The notes below the pieces were generated by a model. It worked only from the letters and a program-made list of their open reading frames with translations, did no database searches and had not been told where the DNA came from. The position numbers and the translations under genes were made by a program. Shown here one piece after another: positions 1 through 7,670 of a stretch of 17,929 bases of DNA (positions are counted from its first letter, which is position 1; each line of letters opens with the position of its first letter). This DNA comes from SKNW01 sp050485865. Its GTDB lineage: Bacteria > Gemmatimonadota > Gemmatimonadetes > Longimicrobiales > Gaopeijiaceae. The stretch is from contig JBJHCE010000056.1 of assembly GCA_050485865.1 (NCBI GenBank), forward strand, positions 1-17,929. The letters run 5' to 3'.

Positions 1-2
1 TC

Positions 3-1862
3 CGCCCGTTCTTCCCCGACGGGTTCATGCACGAGACCCAGGTCAACTGCCAGATCCTCTCGGCGGACCAGGAGAACGACGCGGACACCCTGGCCCTCAT
101 CGCCGCCTCGGTGGCGCTGAACATCTCACCGATCCCCTTCAACGAGCTCGTGGCTTCGGTCCGGGTGGGACGCATCCGGGGGACCTGGATCCTGAACCCC
201 ACCTTCCAGCAGCTCGAGTACTCCGACGTGGACGTGGTCGTGGCCGGGACCCATGACGCCATCACCATGGTGGAGGGTGGCGCCGTCGAGGTCCCCGAGG
301 AGGAGATCCTCGAAGGACTCATGGTGGCCCACGAGGGGATCCGGCAGCTCATCGAGATCCAGGAGGAGCTGGTGAAGGACCTTCGCCAGCCCGACATGGA
401 GTGGACGCCCCAGGTCCCCGACACCACCCTCGAGGAGAAGGTCATCGGCCTCGCCGGCGACCGGATCTCCGAGGCGATGAAGATCGGCGACAAGACCGAG
501 CGGAACGATGCCCTCCAGGCGGTGAAGACCTCGGTCAAGGAGTCCCTCGAGGCCGAGTTCGACGATGAGGGCTACGCCGCCGCCGAGCCCCAGGTCGGCG
601 ACATCCTCCGGAGCTACGAGAAGAAGGCCATGCGGGAGCGCATCCTGAACGACGGGATCCGCACCGACGGTCGGGACCTGGACACGGTCCGTCCGATCAG
701 CGTCGAGACCGGCGTCATCCCCCGGGCGCACGGCTCCGCGCTCTTCACCCGCGGGCAGACGCAGGCCCTCGTGGCGGCGACCCTCGGAACCTCCCGGGAC
801 GAGCAGCGGATCGACTCCATTGACGCGCAGGAGGAGATCACGAAGTCGTTCATGCTCCACTACAACTTCCCGCCCTTCTGCACCGGAGAGGCCAAGCCCA
901 TCCGGGGCACCTCGCGGCGTGAGATCGGGCACGGGGCGCTGGCGGAGCGGGCCATCCAGCCCCTCCTTCCGGACTACGACACCTTCCCGTACACGATCCG
1001 CATCGTCTCCGACATCCTGGAGTCGAACGGATCCTCGTCGATGGCCTCGGTCTGCGGTGCGTCGCTGGCGCTGATGGCCGCCGGTGTCCCGCTCAAGGCC
1101 TCCTGCGCCGGCGTGGCGATGGGGCTCATCAAGGAGGGCGACCGGGTGGCGGTCCTCACGGACATTCTCGGGATCGAGGACGCCCTGGGGGACATGGACT
1201 TCAAGGTGGCCGGGACCCGGGCCGGGGTCACGTCGATCCAGATGGACATCAAGATCGACGGCCTCACCACCGACATCCTGAAGACCGCGCTCGAGCGGGC
1301 GAACCGCGCCCGGCTCCACATTCTCGACGTGATGGACGAGGTGGTCCCCGAGCCTGCGGCGGAGCTCTCCGCATACGCGCCGCGGATCACCACGATCCAG
1401 GTGAACCCCGAGAAGCTCGGCGAGATCATCGGACCCAAGGGGAAGACGATCCGCGCGATCCAGGACGAGTCCGGGGCCAAGATCGAGGTCGACGACTCGG
1501 GTCTCGTGAAGATCGCCGCCGTCTCCGGCGAGGCCGCCCAGCGCGCCCGCGAGATGATCGAGGCCATCGTCCAGGAACCCGAGGTGGGGCGCATCTACGA
1601 GGGTCCGGTCAAGAACGTGACCACCTTCGGCGCCTTCATCGAGATCCTTCCGGGGCTCGAGGGGCTCTGCCATATCTCCGAGCTCGCCGAGGGGCGTGTG
1701 GAGAAGACGGAAGACGTCCTGAACCGCGGGGACATCACCCGGGTGAAGCTCCTCGCCATTGACGAGAAGGGGCGGCTCCGTCTCTCCCGTCGGGCCGCCC
1801 TCGCCGAGGATGCGGCGGGCGAAGGGGCCGAGGTCGAGGCCGGGGCCGGCGCCGAGGGATGA
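3..1862 (+). CDS. pnp: Polyribonucleotide nucleotidyltransferase (PNPase), 5'-truncated by the window edge
   Basis: PNPase degrades RNA 3' to 5' by phosphorolysis, in the cytoplasm and in the RNA degradosome. The open frame already runs at base 3 (RPFFPDGFMHETQVN, a core PNPase stretch), so the ATG at 27 is internal and about 85 N-terminal residues lie outside the window. The visible 619 residues are, in order: the end of the first RNase PH domain; the all-helical linker domain; the second RNase PH domain from about nt 657 (RTDGRDLDTVRPISVETG), with the catalytic Asp-rich stretch GIEDALGDMDFKVAGT at about nt 1170-1220; a KH domain with GPKG at nt 1431-1442; and an S1 RNA-binding domain at about nt 1575-1790. 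A short acidic Ala/Gly/Glu tail follows. The TGA overlaps the ATG of the M16 peptidase (ATGA). The identification is secure; only the missing start is unknown. Confidence 0.97.
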   Translation, partial: RPFFPDGFMHETQVNCQILSADQENDADTLALIAASVALNISPIPFNELVASVRVGRIRGTWILNPTFQQLEYSDVDVVVAGTHDAITMVEGGAVEVPEEEILEGLMVAHEGIRQLIEIQEELVKDLRQPDMEWTPQVPDTTLEEKVIGLAGDRISEAMKIGDKTERNDALQAVKTSVKESLEAEFDDEGYAAAEPQVGDILRSYEKKAMRERILNDGIRTDGRDLDTVRPISVETGVIPRAHGSALFTRGQTQALVAATLGTSRDEQRIDSIDAQEEITKSFMLHYNFPPFCTGEAKPIRGTSRREIGHGALAERAIQPLLPDYDTFPYTIRIVSDILESNGSSSMASVCGASLALMAAGVPLKASCAGVAMGLIKEGDRVAVLTDILGIEDALGDMDFKVAGTRAGVTSIQMDIKIDGLTTDILKTALERANRARLHILDVMDEVVPEPAAELSAYAPRITTIQVNPEKLGEIIGPKGKTIRAIQDESGAKIEVDDSGLVKIAAVSGEAAQRAREMIEAIVQEPEVGRIYEGPVKNVTTFGAFIEILPGLEGLCHISELAEGRVEKTEDVLNRGDITRVKLLAIDEKGRLRLSRRAALAEDAAGEGAEVEAGAGAEG

Positions 1863-3175
1863 CCCGACGCCGTACCGGGCACGCCGAGCGCCGGGGCGGG
1901 GGAGCTTCCCCCGCCCCGGCGTTTCCCCGTTCCAAGCGGGGGAAACCCCTCCAGGAATCCGTCCTCCCGAACGGAATCCGCGTGATCACCGAGGCGATTC
2001 CCGGGGTCCGCTCCGTGGCACTCGGGGTCTGGGTCCGCCAGGGCTCGGCCCACGAGGAACCGGTGGACACGGGAGCGAGCCACCTGCTCGAGCACATGGT
2101 CTTCAAGGGAACCGAGCGTCGGACCCCCCGGGAGATCGCCATGGCCCTCGAACGGCTGGGCGGGTCCCTCGATGCCTTCACCTCCCGGGAACACACCTCC
2201 TACCAGGCCCGGGTCCTCGGAGAGCACCTCCCGGTGGCCCTCGACGTGGTGGCGGACCTGGTCCTGAACCCCGTCCTCAGGGAGGAGGACCTGGAACTGG
2301 AGCGCGAGGTGGTCCTCGAGGAGATCTCCACCGTCGAGGACACCCCGGACGACCTGGTCTTCGAGCTCCATGGCGAGACGATCTGGGGGGAGCACCCCTA
2401 CGGCCGTTCGATTCTCGGGACGCGGGCCTCGGTGGCGGGGATGGAGGCCACGACCCTTCGCCGGATTCACGCCGAGCGCTACCGGAACGGGGCGCTCATC
2501 GTGGCGGCGGCGGGCGACCTCGAGCACGAGCGGATCGTGGACACGATCGGCGAACGCTTCGGGGACCTCCCGTCCGCTCCGCATCCCCGGGTCCCCGACG
2601 TGGCGTTCGACCGGGGCGGCCCCGAGGTGGAGGTCCGGGTCGAGCGCGATTCGGCCCAGACCCACATCGTGTTCGGGAGCCGCACCCCGCCCCGGTCGGC
2701 GGCGGAGCGCTACCCCCTGAGCCTCCTCTCGGCGGCCTTCGGCGGGGGGATGAGCTCCCGCCTCTTCCAGCGGGTCCGCGAGGAACTTGCCCTCGCCTAC
2801 ACGATCTACTCCTTCCAGTCCTTCTACTCGAGGGCCGGGATTTCCGGGGTGTACGTGGGCACCCGCCCCGAGTGGGCGGACCGGGCCGTGGACGCGATTC
2901 GCGAGGAGTTCCGGAAGGTGGCCGGAGGGGGACTCCCCCAGGATGAGCTCCGCGAGGTCAAGGACCAGGTGAAGGGCCAGGTCATGCTCTCTCTCGAGAA
3001 CACGTCGTCCCGTCTCTTCCGCCTCGCGGGCTTCGCGCTCTACGATCAGCCGAGGCTCACCCTCGACGAGCTCCTGGAGCGAATCGAGTCCGTGACCGCC
3101 GACGAGGTGGCGGAAGCGGCGGAGCGGTGGTTCGACCCGGAACGGCAGGCGGTGCTGCGGCTGGGTCCCGCCTGA
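1859..3175 (+). CDS. M16 family zinc metallopeptidase (insulinase / processing-peptidase-like)
   Basis: This single-unit M16 peptidase has 438 residues, close to the usual ~420. It carries the inverted zinc motif HLLEH at residues 75-79, and the third zinc ligand is expected in VVLEEIS (E154/E155), about 76 residues later as in processing peptidases. The N-terminal strand VLPNGIRVITE begins near residue 35, and the C-terminal half contains GGGMSSRLFQRVRE, an M16 C-domain signature. The substrate is unknown. The only plausible start is the ATG overlapping the pnp stop. The first ~30 residues are low-complexity Arg/Gly/Pro and are encoded largely by a strong hairpin, so they may be a translated leader. 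A GTG at 1982 would cut into the first beta strand. In Bacillus an M16 gene (mlpA) also follows pnpA, which supports the neighbourhood. Confidence 0.93.
   Translation: MTRRRTGHAERRGGGASPAPAFPRSKRGKPLQESVLPNGIRVITEAIPGVRSVALGVWVRQGSAHEEPVDTGASHLLEHMVFKGTERRTPREIAMALERLGGSLDAFTSREHTSYQARVLGEHLPVALDVVADLVLNPVLREEDLELEREVVLEEISTVEDTPDDLVFELHGETIWGEHPYGRSILGTRASVAGMEATTLRRIHAERYRNGALIVAAAGDLEHERIVDTIGERFGDLPSAPHPRVPDVAFDRGGPEVEVRVERDSAQTHIVFGSRTPPRSAAERYPLSLLSAAFGGGMSSRLFQRVREELALAYTIYSFQSFYSRAGISGVYVGTRPEWADRAVDAIREEFRKVAGGGLPQDELREVKDQVKGQVMLSLENTSSRLFRLAGFALYDQPRLTLDELLERIESVTADEVAEAAERWFDPERQAVLRLGPA
1889..1921 (+). terminator. 15-bp perfect hairpin just after pnp (terminator or attenuator candidate)
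   Basis: Bases 1889-1903 are the exact reverse complement of 1907-1921, with a 3-base loop (GCT), and every pair but one is G:C. Only three T follow (1922-1924), so it is a weak classical terminator but an extremely stable RNA stem. A second inverted repeat (GTTTCCCC at 1921-1928, GGGGAAAC at 1939-1946) abuts it and shares a base. The structure starts 27 bases after the pnp stop and lies inside the peptidase ORF. It could end or attenuate pnp transcription, or protect the pnp 3' end. Confidence 0.5.
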
Positions 3176-3187
3176 GGCGGCCTTGAC

Positions 3188-3207
3188 CTCGCTCCACCCG
3201 GGGCGAG
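3188..3207 (+). terminator. Hairpin after the M16 peptidase gene (possible terminator)
   Basis: CTCGCTCC (3188-3195) pairs with GGGGCGAG (3200-3207) across a four-base ACCC loop, giving eight pairs including one T:G wobble. It starts 12 bases after the peptidase stop and lies in the 140-base gap before ald. No clear T tract follows, so termination there is only plausible. Confidence 0.35.
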
Positions 3208-3237
3208 ATTGGTCCCGTGGAAGGATGCGGGATCCAG

Positions 3238-3252
3238 GTTTGAATACAAAGA
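3238..3252 (+). promoter_or_regulatory. AT-rich patch upstream of ald, possible -10 region
   Basis: The gap between the peptidase and ald has one AT-rich island (GTTTGAATACAAAGA) in otherwise very GC-rich DNA, with TACAAA at 3245-3250 as a possible -10 hexamer. I see no convincing -35 at 16-18 bases. It is 66 bases from the ald ATG. A separate ald-dut transcript seems likely from the gap and the preceding hairpin, but the exact promoter is a guess. Confidence 0.25.
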
Positions 3253-3315
3253 TCGAGGGGCGCGTTCACCCGAGGCGTCCCCAGTGGGAACCCTGAACCG
3301 AGGTGATTGCGGGCC

Positions 3316-4434
3316 ATGAGGATCGGCGTACCGAAGGAGATCAAGACGAACGAGTACCGCGTGTCCCTTGTTCCCGGTGGCGCCGAGGCGCTCGTCCGGG
3401 CCGGCCACGAGGTCCTGGTGGAGAAGAGCGCCGGGGTCGGGAGCGGTTTCGCCGACGACCTCTACATCCAGGCAGGAGCGAGGATCGTCGACACCGCCGC
3501 CGAGGTCTGGGCGCAGGCGGAAATGATCCTCAAGGTCAAGGAGCCCATCGAGCCCGAGTGGAAGCACATCCGCGAGGACCAGCTCCTCTTCACCTACTTC
3601 CACTTCGCCGCCTCCGAGCCCCTCACCCGGGCGCTCATGGACTCGAAGTCCGTGGCCATCGCCTACGAGACGGTCCAGCTCCCGAACGGGGAGCTCCCCC
3701 TCCTGACCCCGATGTCGGAAGTTGCGGGCCGGCTCTCGATCCTCGAGGGCGCCAAGTACCTCGAGCGTTTCTACGGCGGCCGCGGCGTGCTCCTGGGCGG
3801 GGTTCCCGGCACGCCCCCCGCCCGCGTCGTGATCCTCGGCGGCGGAGTCGTGGGAACCAACGCCGCCAAGATGGCGGCGGGGTTCGGGGCCCGGGTCACG
3901 ATCCTGGACCTCTCGCTCCCCCGCCTCCGGTACCTCTCCGACGTGATGCCTGCGAACGTGGAGCTCATCCACTCGAACCCGTACAACATCCGCGAGGCGC
4001 TGAAGACCGCCGACCTCCTCATCGGCGGCGTGCTCATTGCCGGGAAGAAGGCGCCCTCGCTCGTGACCCGCGAGGACCTGAAGCTGATGCAGCCGGGCGC
4101 GGTCATCGTGGACGTGGCGGTGGACCAGGGCGGATGCGTCGAGACGATCCACCCGACCACCCACGAGAACCCGATCTACGAGGTGGACGGGATCATCCAC
4201 TACGCGGTGGCGAACATGCCCGGCGCGGTGGCCCGGACCTCGACCATGGCGCTCACGAACGCCACCCTCCCCTACGCCATGACGCTGGCGAACAAGGGGT
4301 GGAAGGAGGCCTGCCGCCAGGACCGGGCCCTGATGCTGGGCATCAACATGGTGCACGGCAAGGTGACCTACGAGGGTGTGGCCGAGGCCTTCGGGCTCGA
4401 ATACCACGCCCCCGAGTCCTTTCTGGCCGACTGA
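3316..4434 (+). CDS. ald: Alanine dehydrogenase
   Basis: The enzyme interconverts L-alanine and pyruvate plus ammonia with NAD(H) in the cytoplasm, linking amino-acid and carbon metabolism. The 372 residues match the family length. Known catalytic and binding residues fall at the same numbers as in the Mycobacterium tuberculosis enzyme: R15, K75 (KVKEP), H96 (FTYFHFA) and D270. The Rossmann motif GGGVVG is at 175-180, with D198 for the adenine ribose. I chose ATG 3316 because GAGGTG at 3300-3305 lies 10 bases upstream and the protein then begins MRIGVPKEIK, as in homologues. A TTG at 3307 would add three residues but has no room for a ribosome binding site. dut follows after 11 bases, so the two are probably co-transcribed. 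Confidence 0.96.
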   Translation: MRIGVPKEIKTNEYRVSLVPGGAEALVRAGHEVLVEKSAGVGSGFADDLYIQAGARIVDTAAEVWAQAEMILKVKEPIEPEWKHIREDQLLFTYFHFAASEPLTRALMDSKSVAIAYETVQLPNGELPLLTPMSEVAGRLSILEGAKYLERFYGGRGVLLGGVPGTPPARVVILGGGVVGTNAAKMAAGFGARVTILDLSLPRLRYLSDVMPANVELIHSNPYNIREALKTADLLIGGVLIAGKKAPSLVTREDLKLMQPGAVIVDVAVDQGGCVETIHPTTHENPIYEVDGIIHYAVANMPGAVARTSTMALTNATLPYAMTLANKGWKEACRQDRALMLGINMVHGKVTYEGVAEAFGLEYHAPESFLAD

Positions 4435-4445
4435 TCCGCGGCCCC

Positions 4446-4904
4446 GTGCACTCCGCCTCCCCCTTCCGGGTCCGCTTCCAGCGACTTCCGTCCAATCCGG
4501 ACCTGCCGCTGCCGGAGCGGGCCACGGAAGGGGCGGCGGGGTATGACCTCCGCTCGGCGGAGGAGGATTTCGACCTCGTGCCCGGCGTGCCCCGGGCGGT
4601 GGCCACCGGGCTCCGCATGGAGCTCCCCGCCGGGGTGGAAGGGCAGGTGCGTCCCCGCTCCGGCCTCGCCCTCCGGCACGCGGTCACGGTGCCGAATGCC
4701 CCGGGCACCATCGACCCGGATTACCGGGGTGAACTCAAGGTCCCCCTCCTGAACCTGGGGCCGGACCCGGTCCGGATCCGCCGGGGAGACCGGATCGCGC
4801 AGCTCGTCATCGCGCGGTTCGAGACTCCCGAGGTGGAGGAGGTGGAATCCCTCGCCGAGAGCGCCCGCGGCGAGGGTGGGTTCGGGAGCACCGGCCGCAC
4901 CTGA
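4446..4904 (+). CDS. dut: Deoxyuridine 5'-triphosphate nucleotidohydrolase (dUTPase)
   Basis: dUTPase hydrolyses dUTP to dUMP and pyrophosphate, keeping uracil out of DNA and feeding dTMP synthesis. All five trimeric dUTPase motifs are present in the 152-residue protein: AGYDLRS; RPRSGLALR; NAPGTIDPDYRGE, with the catalytic Asp and Tyr; RRGDRIAQLV; and the C-terminal RGEGGFGSTG arm that closes over the active site. The length is typical. The start is taken as GTG 4446, which gives an N-terminus like homologues (HSASPFRVRFQRL) 11 bases after the ald stop. No clear Shine-Dalgarno is visible, so translation may be coupled to ald. The same frame stays open far upstream through ald, but that part is a shadow. 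Confidence 0.95.
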   Translation: MHSASPFRVRFQRLPSNPDLPLPERATEGAAGYDLRSAEEDFDLVPGVPRAVATGLRMELPAGVEGQVRPRSGLALRHAVTVPNAPGTIDPDYRGELKVPLLNLGPDPVRIRRGDRIAQLVIARFETPEVEEVESLAESARGEGGFGSTGRT

Positions 4905-4930
4905 CGGCGGGCGCGGTACCCCTGTCCGGG

Positions 4931-4954
4931 CGCGCCCCGCACCGGGGTGGCGCG
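4931..4954 (+). terminator. GC-rich hairpin downstream of dut (possible terminator)
   Basis: CGCGCCCC at 4931-4938 can pair with the GGGG-T-GGCGCG segment ending at 4954 around a short loop, with one bulged T. It lies 26 bases after the dut stop and just before the mreB promoter candidate. A short TGTCTT follows. The position suits a boundary between the ald-dut transcript and the mre transcript, but no proper T tract supports it. Confidence 0.35.
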
Positions 4955-4958
4955 TGTC

Positions 4959-4987
4959 TTGCCCTCACCCCCCCGCATCCTTACAAT
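4959..4987 (+). promoter_or_regulatory. Sigma-70-like promoter of the mre/rod operon
   Basis: TTGCCC at 4959-4964 (four of six matches to TTGACA) is followed after exactly 17 bases by TACAAT at 4982-4987 (five of six matches to TATAAT). TTACAAT stands out as AT-rich in this genome. The predicted transcript starts near 4994, leaving a leader of about 134 bases before mreB. This is the best promoter match I found in the window. Confidence 0.55.
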
Positions 4988-4997
4988 CCGGGGCCCC

Positions 4998-5031
4998 GAA
5001 GCGCACCGTCGGCCCCGAGACGGCGCGCTTC
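4998..5031 (+). promoter_or_regulatory. Stem-loop at the 5' end of the mreB leader RNA
   Basis: GAAGCGC (4998-5004) pairs with GCGCTTC (5025-5031). Inside it, after one A:C mismatch, CCGTC (5006-5010) pairs with GACGG (5019-5023) around an eight-base loop. The stem begins a few bases after the predicted transcription start. It could stabilise the mRNA or act in attenuation. The rest of the leader, 5032-5127, shows nothing I recognise. Confidence 0.4.
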
Positions 5032-5127
5032 TTCGGCATTTCTCCCGGCGTGGTGGCCCCGCACCTCCGCGTCCGGTTCCTGCTTCAACTGTGATCGCGG
5101 CCGTACTGCGGCTGCCCGGGTGTCGCC

Positions 5128-6174
5128 TTGTCCGCCTTTTCGAAGTGGCTCAACTCCGGTTCCCTCGTCCCCGTGAACGACATTGCCGTGGACCTGGGTA
5201 CCGCGAATACCCTGGTCTACGTGAAGGGCGAAGGGGTGGTGTTGAACGAGCCCTCGGTGGTGGCAGTGGAGCGGGGCTCGAACAGGATCCTGGGAATCGG
5301 CCTCGAGGCGAAGCGGATGCTCGGCCGCACACCGGAGAACATCGAGGCGGTCCGACCGCTCAAGGACGGGGTCATCGCCGACGTCGACGTGACCGAAATG
5401 ATGCTCCGTCATTTCCTCAAGCAGGTCACCTCGAAGCGCATCTTCCGGATCAAGCCCCGGGTCATCGTCGGCGTACCGTCGGGGATCACCGAGCTCGAGC
5501 GAAGGGCGGTGCGCTCCTCGGCCATGGCGGCCGGTGCCAAGGCGGTCTACATGGTGGCCGAGCCCACCGCCGCCGCCATCGGGGTGGGTCTTCCCATCGA
5601 GACCCCCACCGGGAACATGGTCATCGACATTGGCGGGGGGACCACCGAGATCGCGGTGATCGCCCTCTCCGGGATCGTCTCCAACACCTCGATCCGGGTC
5701 GGCGGCGACGAACTCGACACCGCCATCGTGACCTTTCTCCGGAAGAACTACAACCTCCTCATCGGCGAGCCGACGGCGGAGGCCGTGAAGATCCAGATCG
5801 GATCCGCCTGGGCGGAGGAGGGCGACGAGCGGACCATGGAGGTGAAGGGGCGGGACCTCGTGAGCGGGATCCCGAAGACGGTGACCGTCCACTCGCAGGA
5901 GATTCGCGAGAGCATCCAGGAGCCGATCCAGGCCATCGTGGAGGCGGTCCGCCGCGCCCTCGAGATCACCCCCCCCGAGCTTTCGTCCGACATCGTGGAC
6001 CGCGGCATCGTCATGACGGGCGGGGGCGCCATGATCCGGGGGCTCGACCGGCTCCTCACCCAGGAGACGAACCTCCCCATCCACGTGGACGAGGAGCCCC
6101 TCACCTGCGTCGTGCGGGGCGCGGGGCGGATCCTGGACGACCTGACCAAGTACCGCGGCGTCCTGACCACCTGA
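5128..6174 (+). CDS. mreB: Rod-shape-determining protein MreB (bacterial actin)
   Basis: MreB polymerises on ATP under the inner membrane and positions the wall-elongation machinery. The 348 residues match the family. Actin-fold motifs are visible: phosphate-1 DLGTANT at 22-28, phosphate-2 DIGGGTTE at 167-174 and the adenosine motif TGGGAMIRG at 297-305. EPTAAAIGVGLPI also fits. The start is TTG 5128, which gives an N-terminal MSAFSKWL that could serve as the amphipathic membrane helix seen in many MreBs. GTG 5173 would start directly at the first beta strand and is less likely. No obvious Shine-Dalgarno precedes the TTG. It is the first gene of the elongasome operon, with mreC 25 bases downstream. 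Confidence 0.97.
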   Translation: MSAFSKWLNSGSLVPVNDIAVDLGTANTLVYVKGEGVVLNEPSVVAVERGSNRILGIGLEAKRMLGRTPENIEAVRPLKDGVIADVDVTEMMLRHFLKQVTSKRIFRIKPRVIVGVPSGITELERRAVRSSAMAAGAKAVYMVAEPTAAAIGVGLPIETPTGNMVIDIGGGTTEIAVIALSGIVSNTSIRVGGDELDTAIVTFLRKNYNLLIGEPTAEAVKIQIGSAWAEEGDERTMEVKGRDLVSGIPKTVTVHSQEIRESIQEPIQAIVEAVRRALEITPPELSSDIVDRGIVMTGGGAMIRGLDRLLTQETNLPIHVDEEPLTCVVRGAGRILDDLTKYRGVLTT

Positions 6175-6199
6175 CCTCCCTTCCGCCGGCACCGGGACC

Positions 6200-7177
6200 A
6201 TGCCCCCCTTCGAGTTGGACGGAAGCGAGGAGCGGAGCCGGAGGGAACTCTGGATCTCGGCCCTCTGGGTCGCGGCGTCGGTCGTTCTCTTCGCCCTTCC
6301 GGTGGGGATGCAGCAGGGGGTGTCCACCGTCCTCCGGGCCACGGTCCTCGCTCCCTTCATCTGGACCCAGGAGTCCCTGAACCGCACCCGGATCCGGGCG
6401 GTGGAGATCGAGGCGCTCCAGGCCCGTTTCGATTCGGTGGTGGCGCTTCTCCAGTCGCAGGCACCCCTCGAGGCGGAAAACATCCGTCTCCGGGACCTCC
6501 TGGAACTCAGGGAACGCGCCGGCCCGGCCTTCGTTTCCGCCTCGGCGATCCGCCCCGGGACCCGGGGCTCGGAGAGCATGTTCCTCCTGGACGTGGGGTC
6601 GGCCCACGGGGTGGAGGTAAACGACCCGGTGGTGGCGGCCGAGGGGCTCGTGGGGGTGGTCCGGCAGGTGGGCCCCCAGAGCGCCCTGGCCCTGGACTGG
6701 ACCCACCCGGACTTCGCCGTGAGCGTGATGACCCTGGACGCCCGGGTCTTCGGGGTCGTGGAAGCCCGCCAGGGCGCCTTCCGCGAGGAGGACCGGCTCA
6801 TCCTTCCGGGCATCCCGTTCTACACGTCGCTGGACGAGGGCGAGGTCCTCGTGACCTCGGGGCAGGGGGCCGTATACCCGCGGGGGATCCGGGTCGGCAC
6901 CGTGCTCTCGCTGGCCGAGACCGAGGCCGGGTGGCGGCGGGGGTACTGGGTCGAGCCCGCGGTCCGGGTGGGGAGCGTGACCCACGTCCTCGTGATCACC
7001 GGCGACGAGGGACGCCCGATCTCGGACCTCACCCACCTGTGGGCGCCCCCGGAGCCGGAGGCAGAGCCGAACCCTGACCCGGAGGTGGAGCCCGAACCTG
7101 ACCCGGAACCTGACCCGGAACCTGACACGGACCCGGCGCCGGACCCGGCGCCCGGCTCCCCGGAGGACTCCCGGTGA
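6200..7177 (+). CDS. mreC: Rod-shape-determining protein MreC with a repetitive Pro/Glu/Asp tail
   Basis: MreC is a single-pass inner-membrane protein that scaffolds the elongasome in the periplasm and activates PBP2. The 325-residue protein has a short cytoplasmic N-terminus, a membrane segment at about 17-36, a coiled coil at about 60-105 and the periplasmic double beta-barrel at about 110-266. The family motif VTSGQGAVYPRGIRVG is at about 218-233. The C-terminus from about 283 is a Pro/Glu/Asp-rich tail built from (P-[ED]-P-D) units encoded by 12-base repeats. The tail is low-complexity and outside the conserved fold. The start is ATG 6200. The stop overlaps the mreD GTG (GTGA), which suggests translational coupling. 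Confidence 0.95.
   Translation: MPPFELDGSEERSRRELWISALWVAASVVLFALPVGMQQGVSTVLRATVLAPFIWTQESLNRTRIRAVEIEALQARFDSVVALLQSQAPLEAENIRLRDLLELRERAGPAFVSASAIRPGTRGSESMFLLDVGSAHGVEVNDPVVAAEGLVGVVRQVGPQSALALDWTHPDFAVSVMTLDARVFGVVEARQGAFREEDRLILPGIPFYTSLDEGEVLVTSGQGAVYPRGIRVGTVLSLAETEAGWRRGYWVEPAVRVGSVTHVLVITGDEGRPISDLTHLWAPPEPEAEPNPDPEVEPEPDPEPDPEPDTDPAPDPAPGSPEDSR
7094..7153 (+). repeat. Five tandem 12-base units in the mreC 3' end
   Basis: GAACCTGACCCG occurs twice in a row (7094-7105, 7106-7117). It is followed by GAACCTGACACG (7118-7129), GACCCGGCGCCG (7130-7141) and GACCCGGCGCCC (7142-7153). Degenerate copies begin near 7069. The unit is in frame with mreC and encodes Glu/Asp-Pro-Asp/Ala-Pro, so gain or loss of units would change tail length without a frameshift. 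Confidence 0.85.
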
Positions 7178-7656
7178 GGCGGAGTCTCCTCTTCTGGTTC
7201 GTGGTCGTCCTCCTTCCGCCCGCCCATTTCCTTGTCCAGGTGGGCTTCGGGATGGGGCGCTTCGCCCCCGACCTCCTCACGGTGGCCCTCCTCCTCGTGG
7301 CCCGGGAGACCCGCACCCACCACGCCGCCGGGGTGGGCTTCGTCTTCGGGCTCCTCGAGGACGCCTTCTCGATTCTCGCCTTCGGGGCCAATACATTGAC
7401 CATGACGCTCCTGGCGGTGGCGGGCTCCCGGACCCGCGACCTCTTCGTGGGGGAGTCGGCGACCTTCTTCCTGGGGTACCTGGCCCTCGGCACCTGGCTC
7501 CGCTTCGCCCTCCACTGGCTCGTGGCCGGAGAGGAGGTCCGGGGCCCGGCGACCCGGGTCCTCCTCGTGGAGGCCCCGGTGAGCTCGCTCTACGCCGCCC
7601 TCGTGGGCGTCCTCCTTCTCCTGGGCACCGGTGCCGTGGCCCGGGAGCGCAACTGA
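7174..7656 (+). CDS. mreD: Rod-shape-determining protein MreD
   Basis: MreD is a small integral membrane partner of MreC in the elongasome. The 160-residue protein is almost entirely hydrophobic, with about five membrane segments (around 5-24, 32-43, 52-82, 95-118 and 132-153). It shows the family features PDLLTVALLLVA and GFVFGLLEDAFSILAFGANTL, the latter including the conserved G-x-x-x-D segment. The GTG start at 7174 overlaps the mreC TGA. Sequence conservation in this family is low, so the call rests equally on hydropathy, length and position between mreC and mrdA. Confidence 0.92.
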   Translation: MRRSLLFWFVVVLLPPAHFLVQVGFGMGRFAPDLLTVALLLVARETRTHHAAGVGFVFGLLEDAFSILAFGANTLTMTLLAVAGSRTRDLFVGESATFFLGYLALGTWLRFALHWLVAGEEVRGPATRVLLVEAPVSSLYAALVGVLLLLGTGAVARERN

Positions 7657-7670
7657 CCCCGAGGGGAGCC

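Noticed and set aside
3183..3211. TTGACC at 3183-3188 as an ald promoter -35
   Set aside because: The best -10 at suitable spacing is GAGATT, a poor match, and the bases overlap a hairpin that better explains the region.
3303..4904. 533-codon frame that would join an extra domain to dUTPase
   Set aside because: Bases 3303-4445 are the +2 shadow of ald and read as Pro/Arg-rich nonsense. Only the part from GTG 4446 is dUTPase of normal length.
4981..6813. 610-codon minus-strand frame opposite mreB/mreC
   Set aside because: Shadow ORF with biased composition; mreB and mreC are certain on the plus strand.
7058..7153. CRISPR-like array from the 12-base repeats
   Set aside because: The units are contiguous, short, in frame with mreC and have no spacers.
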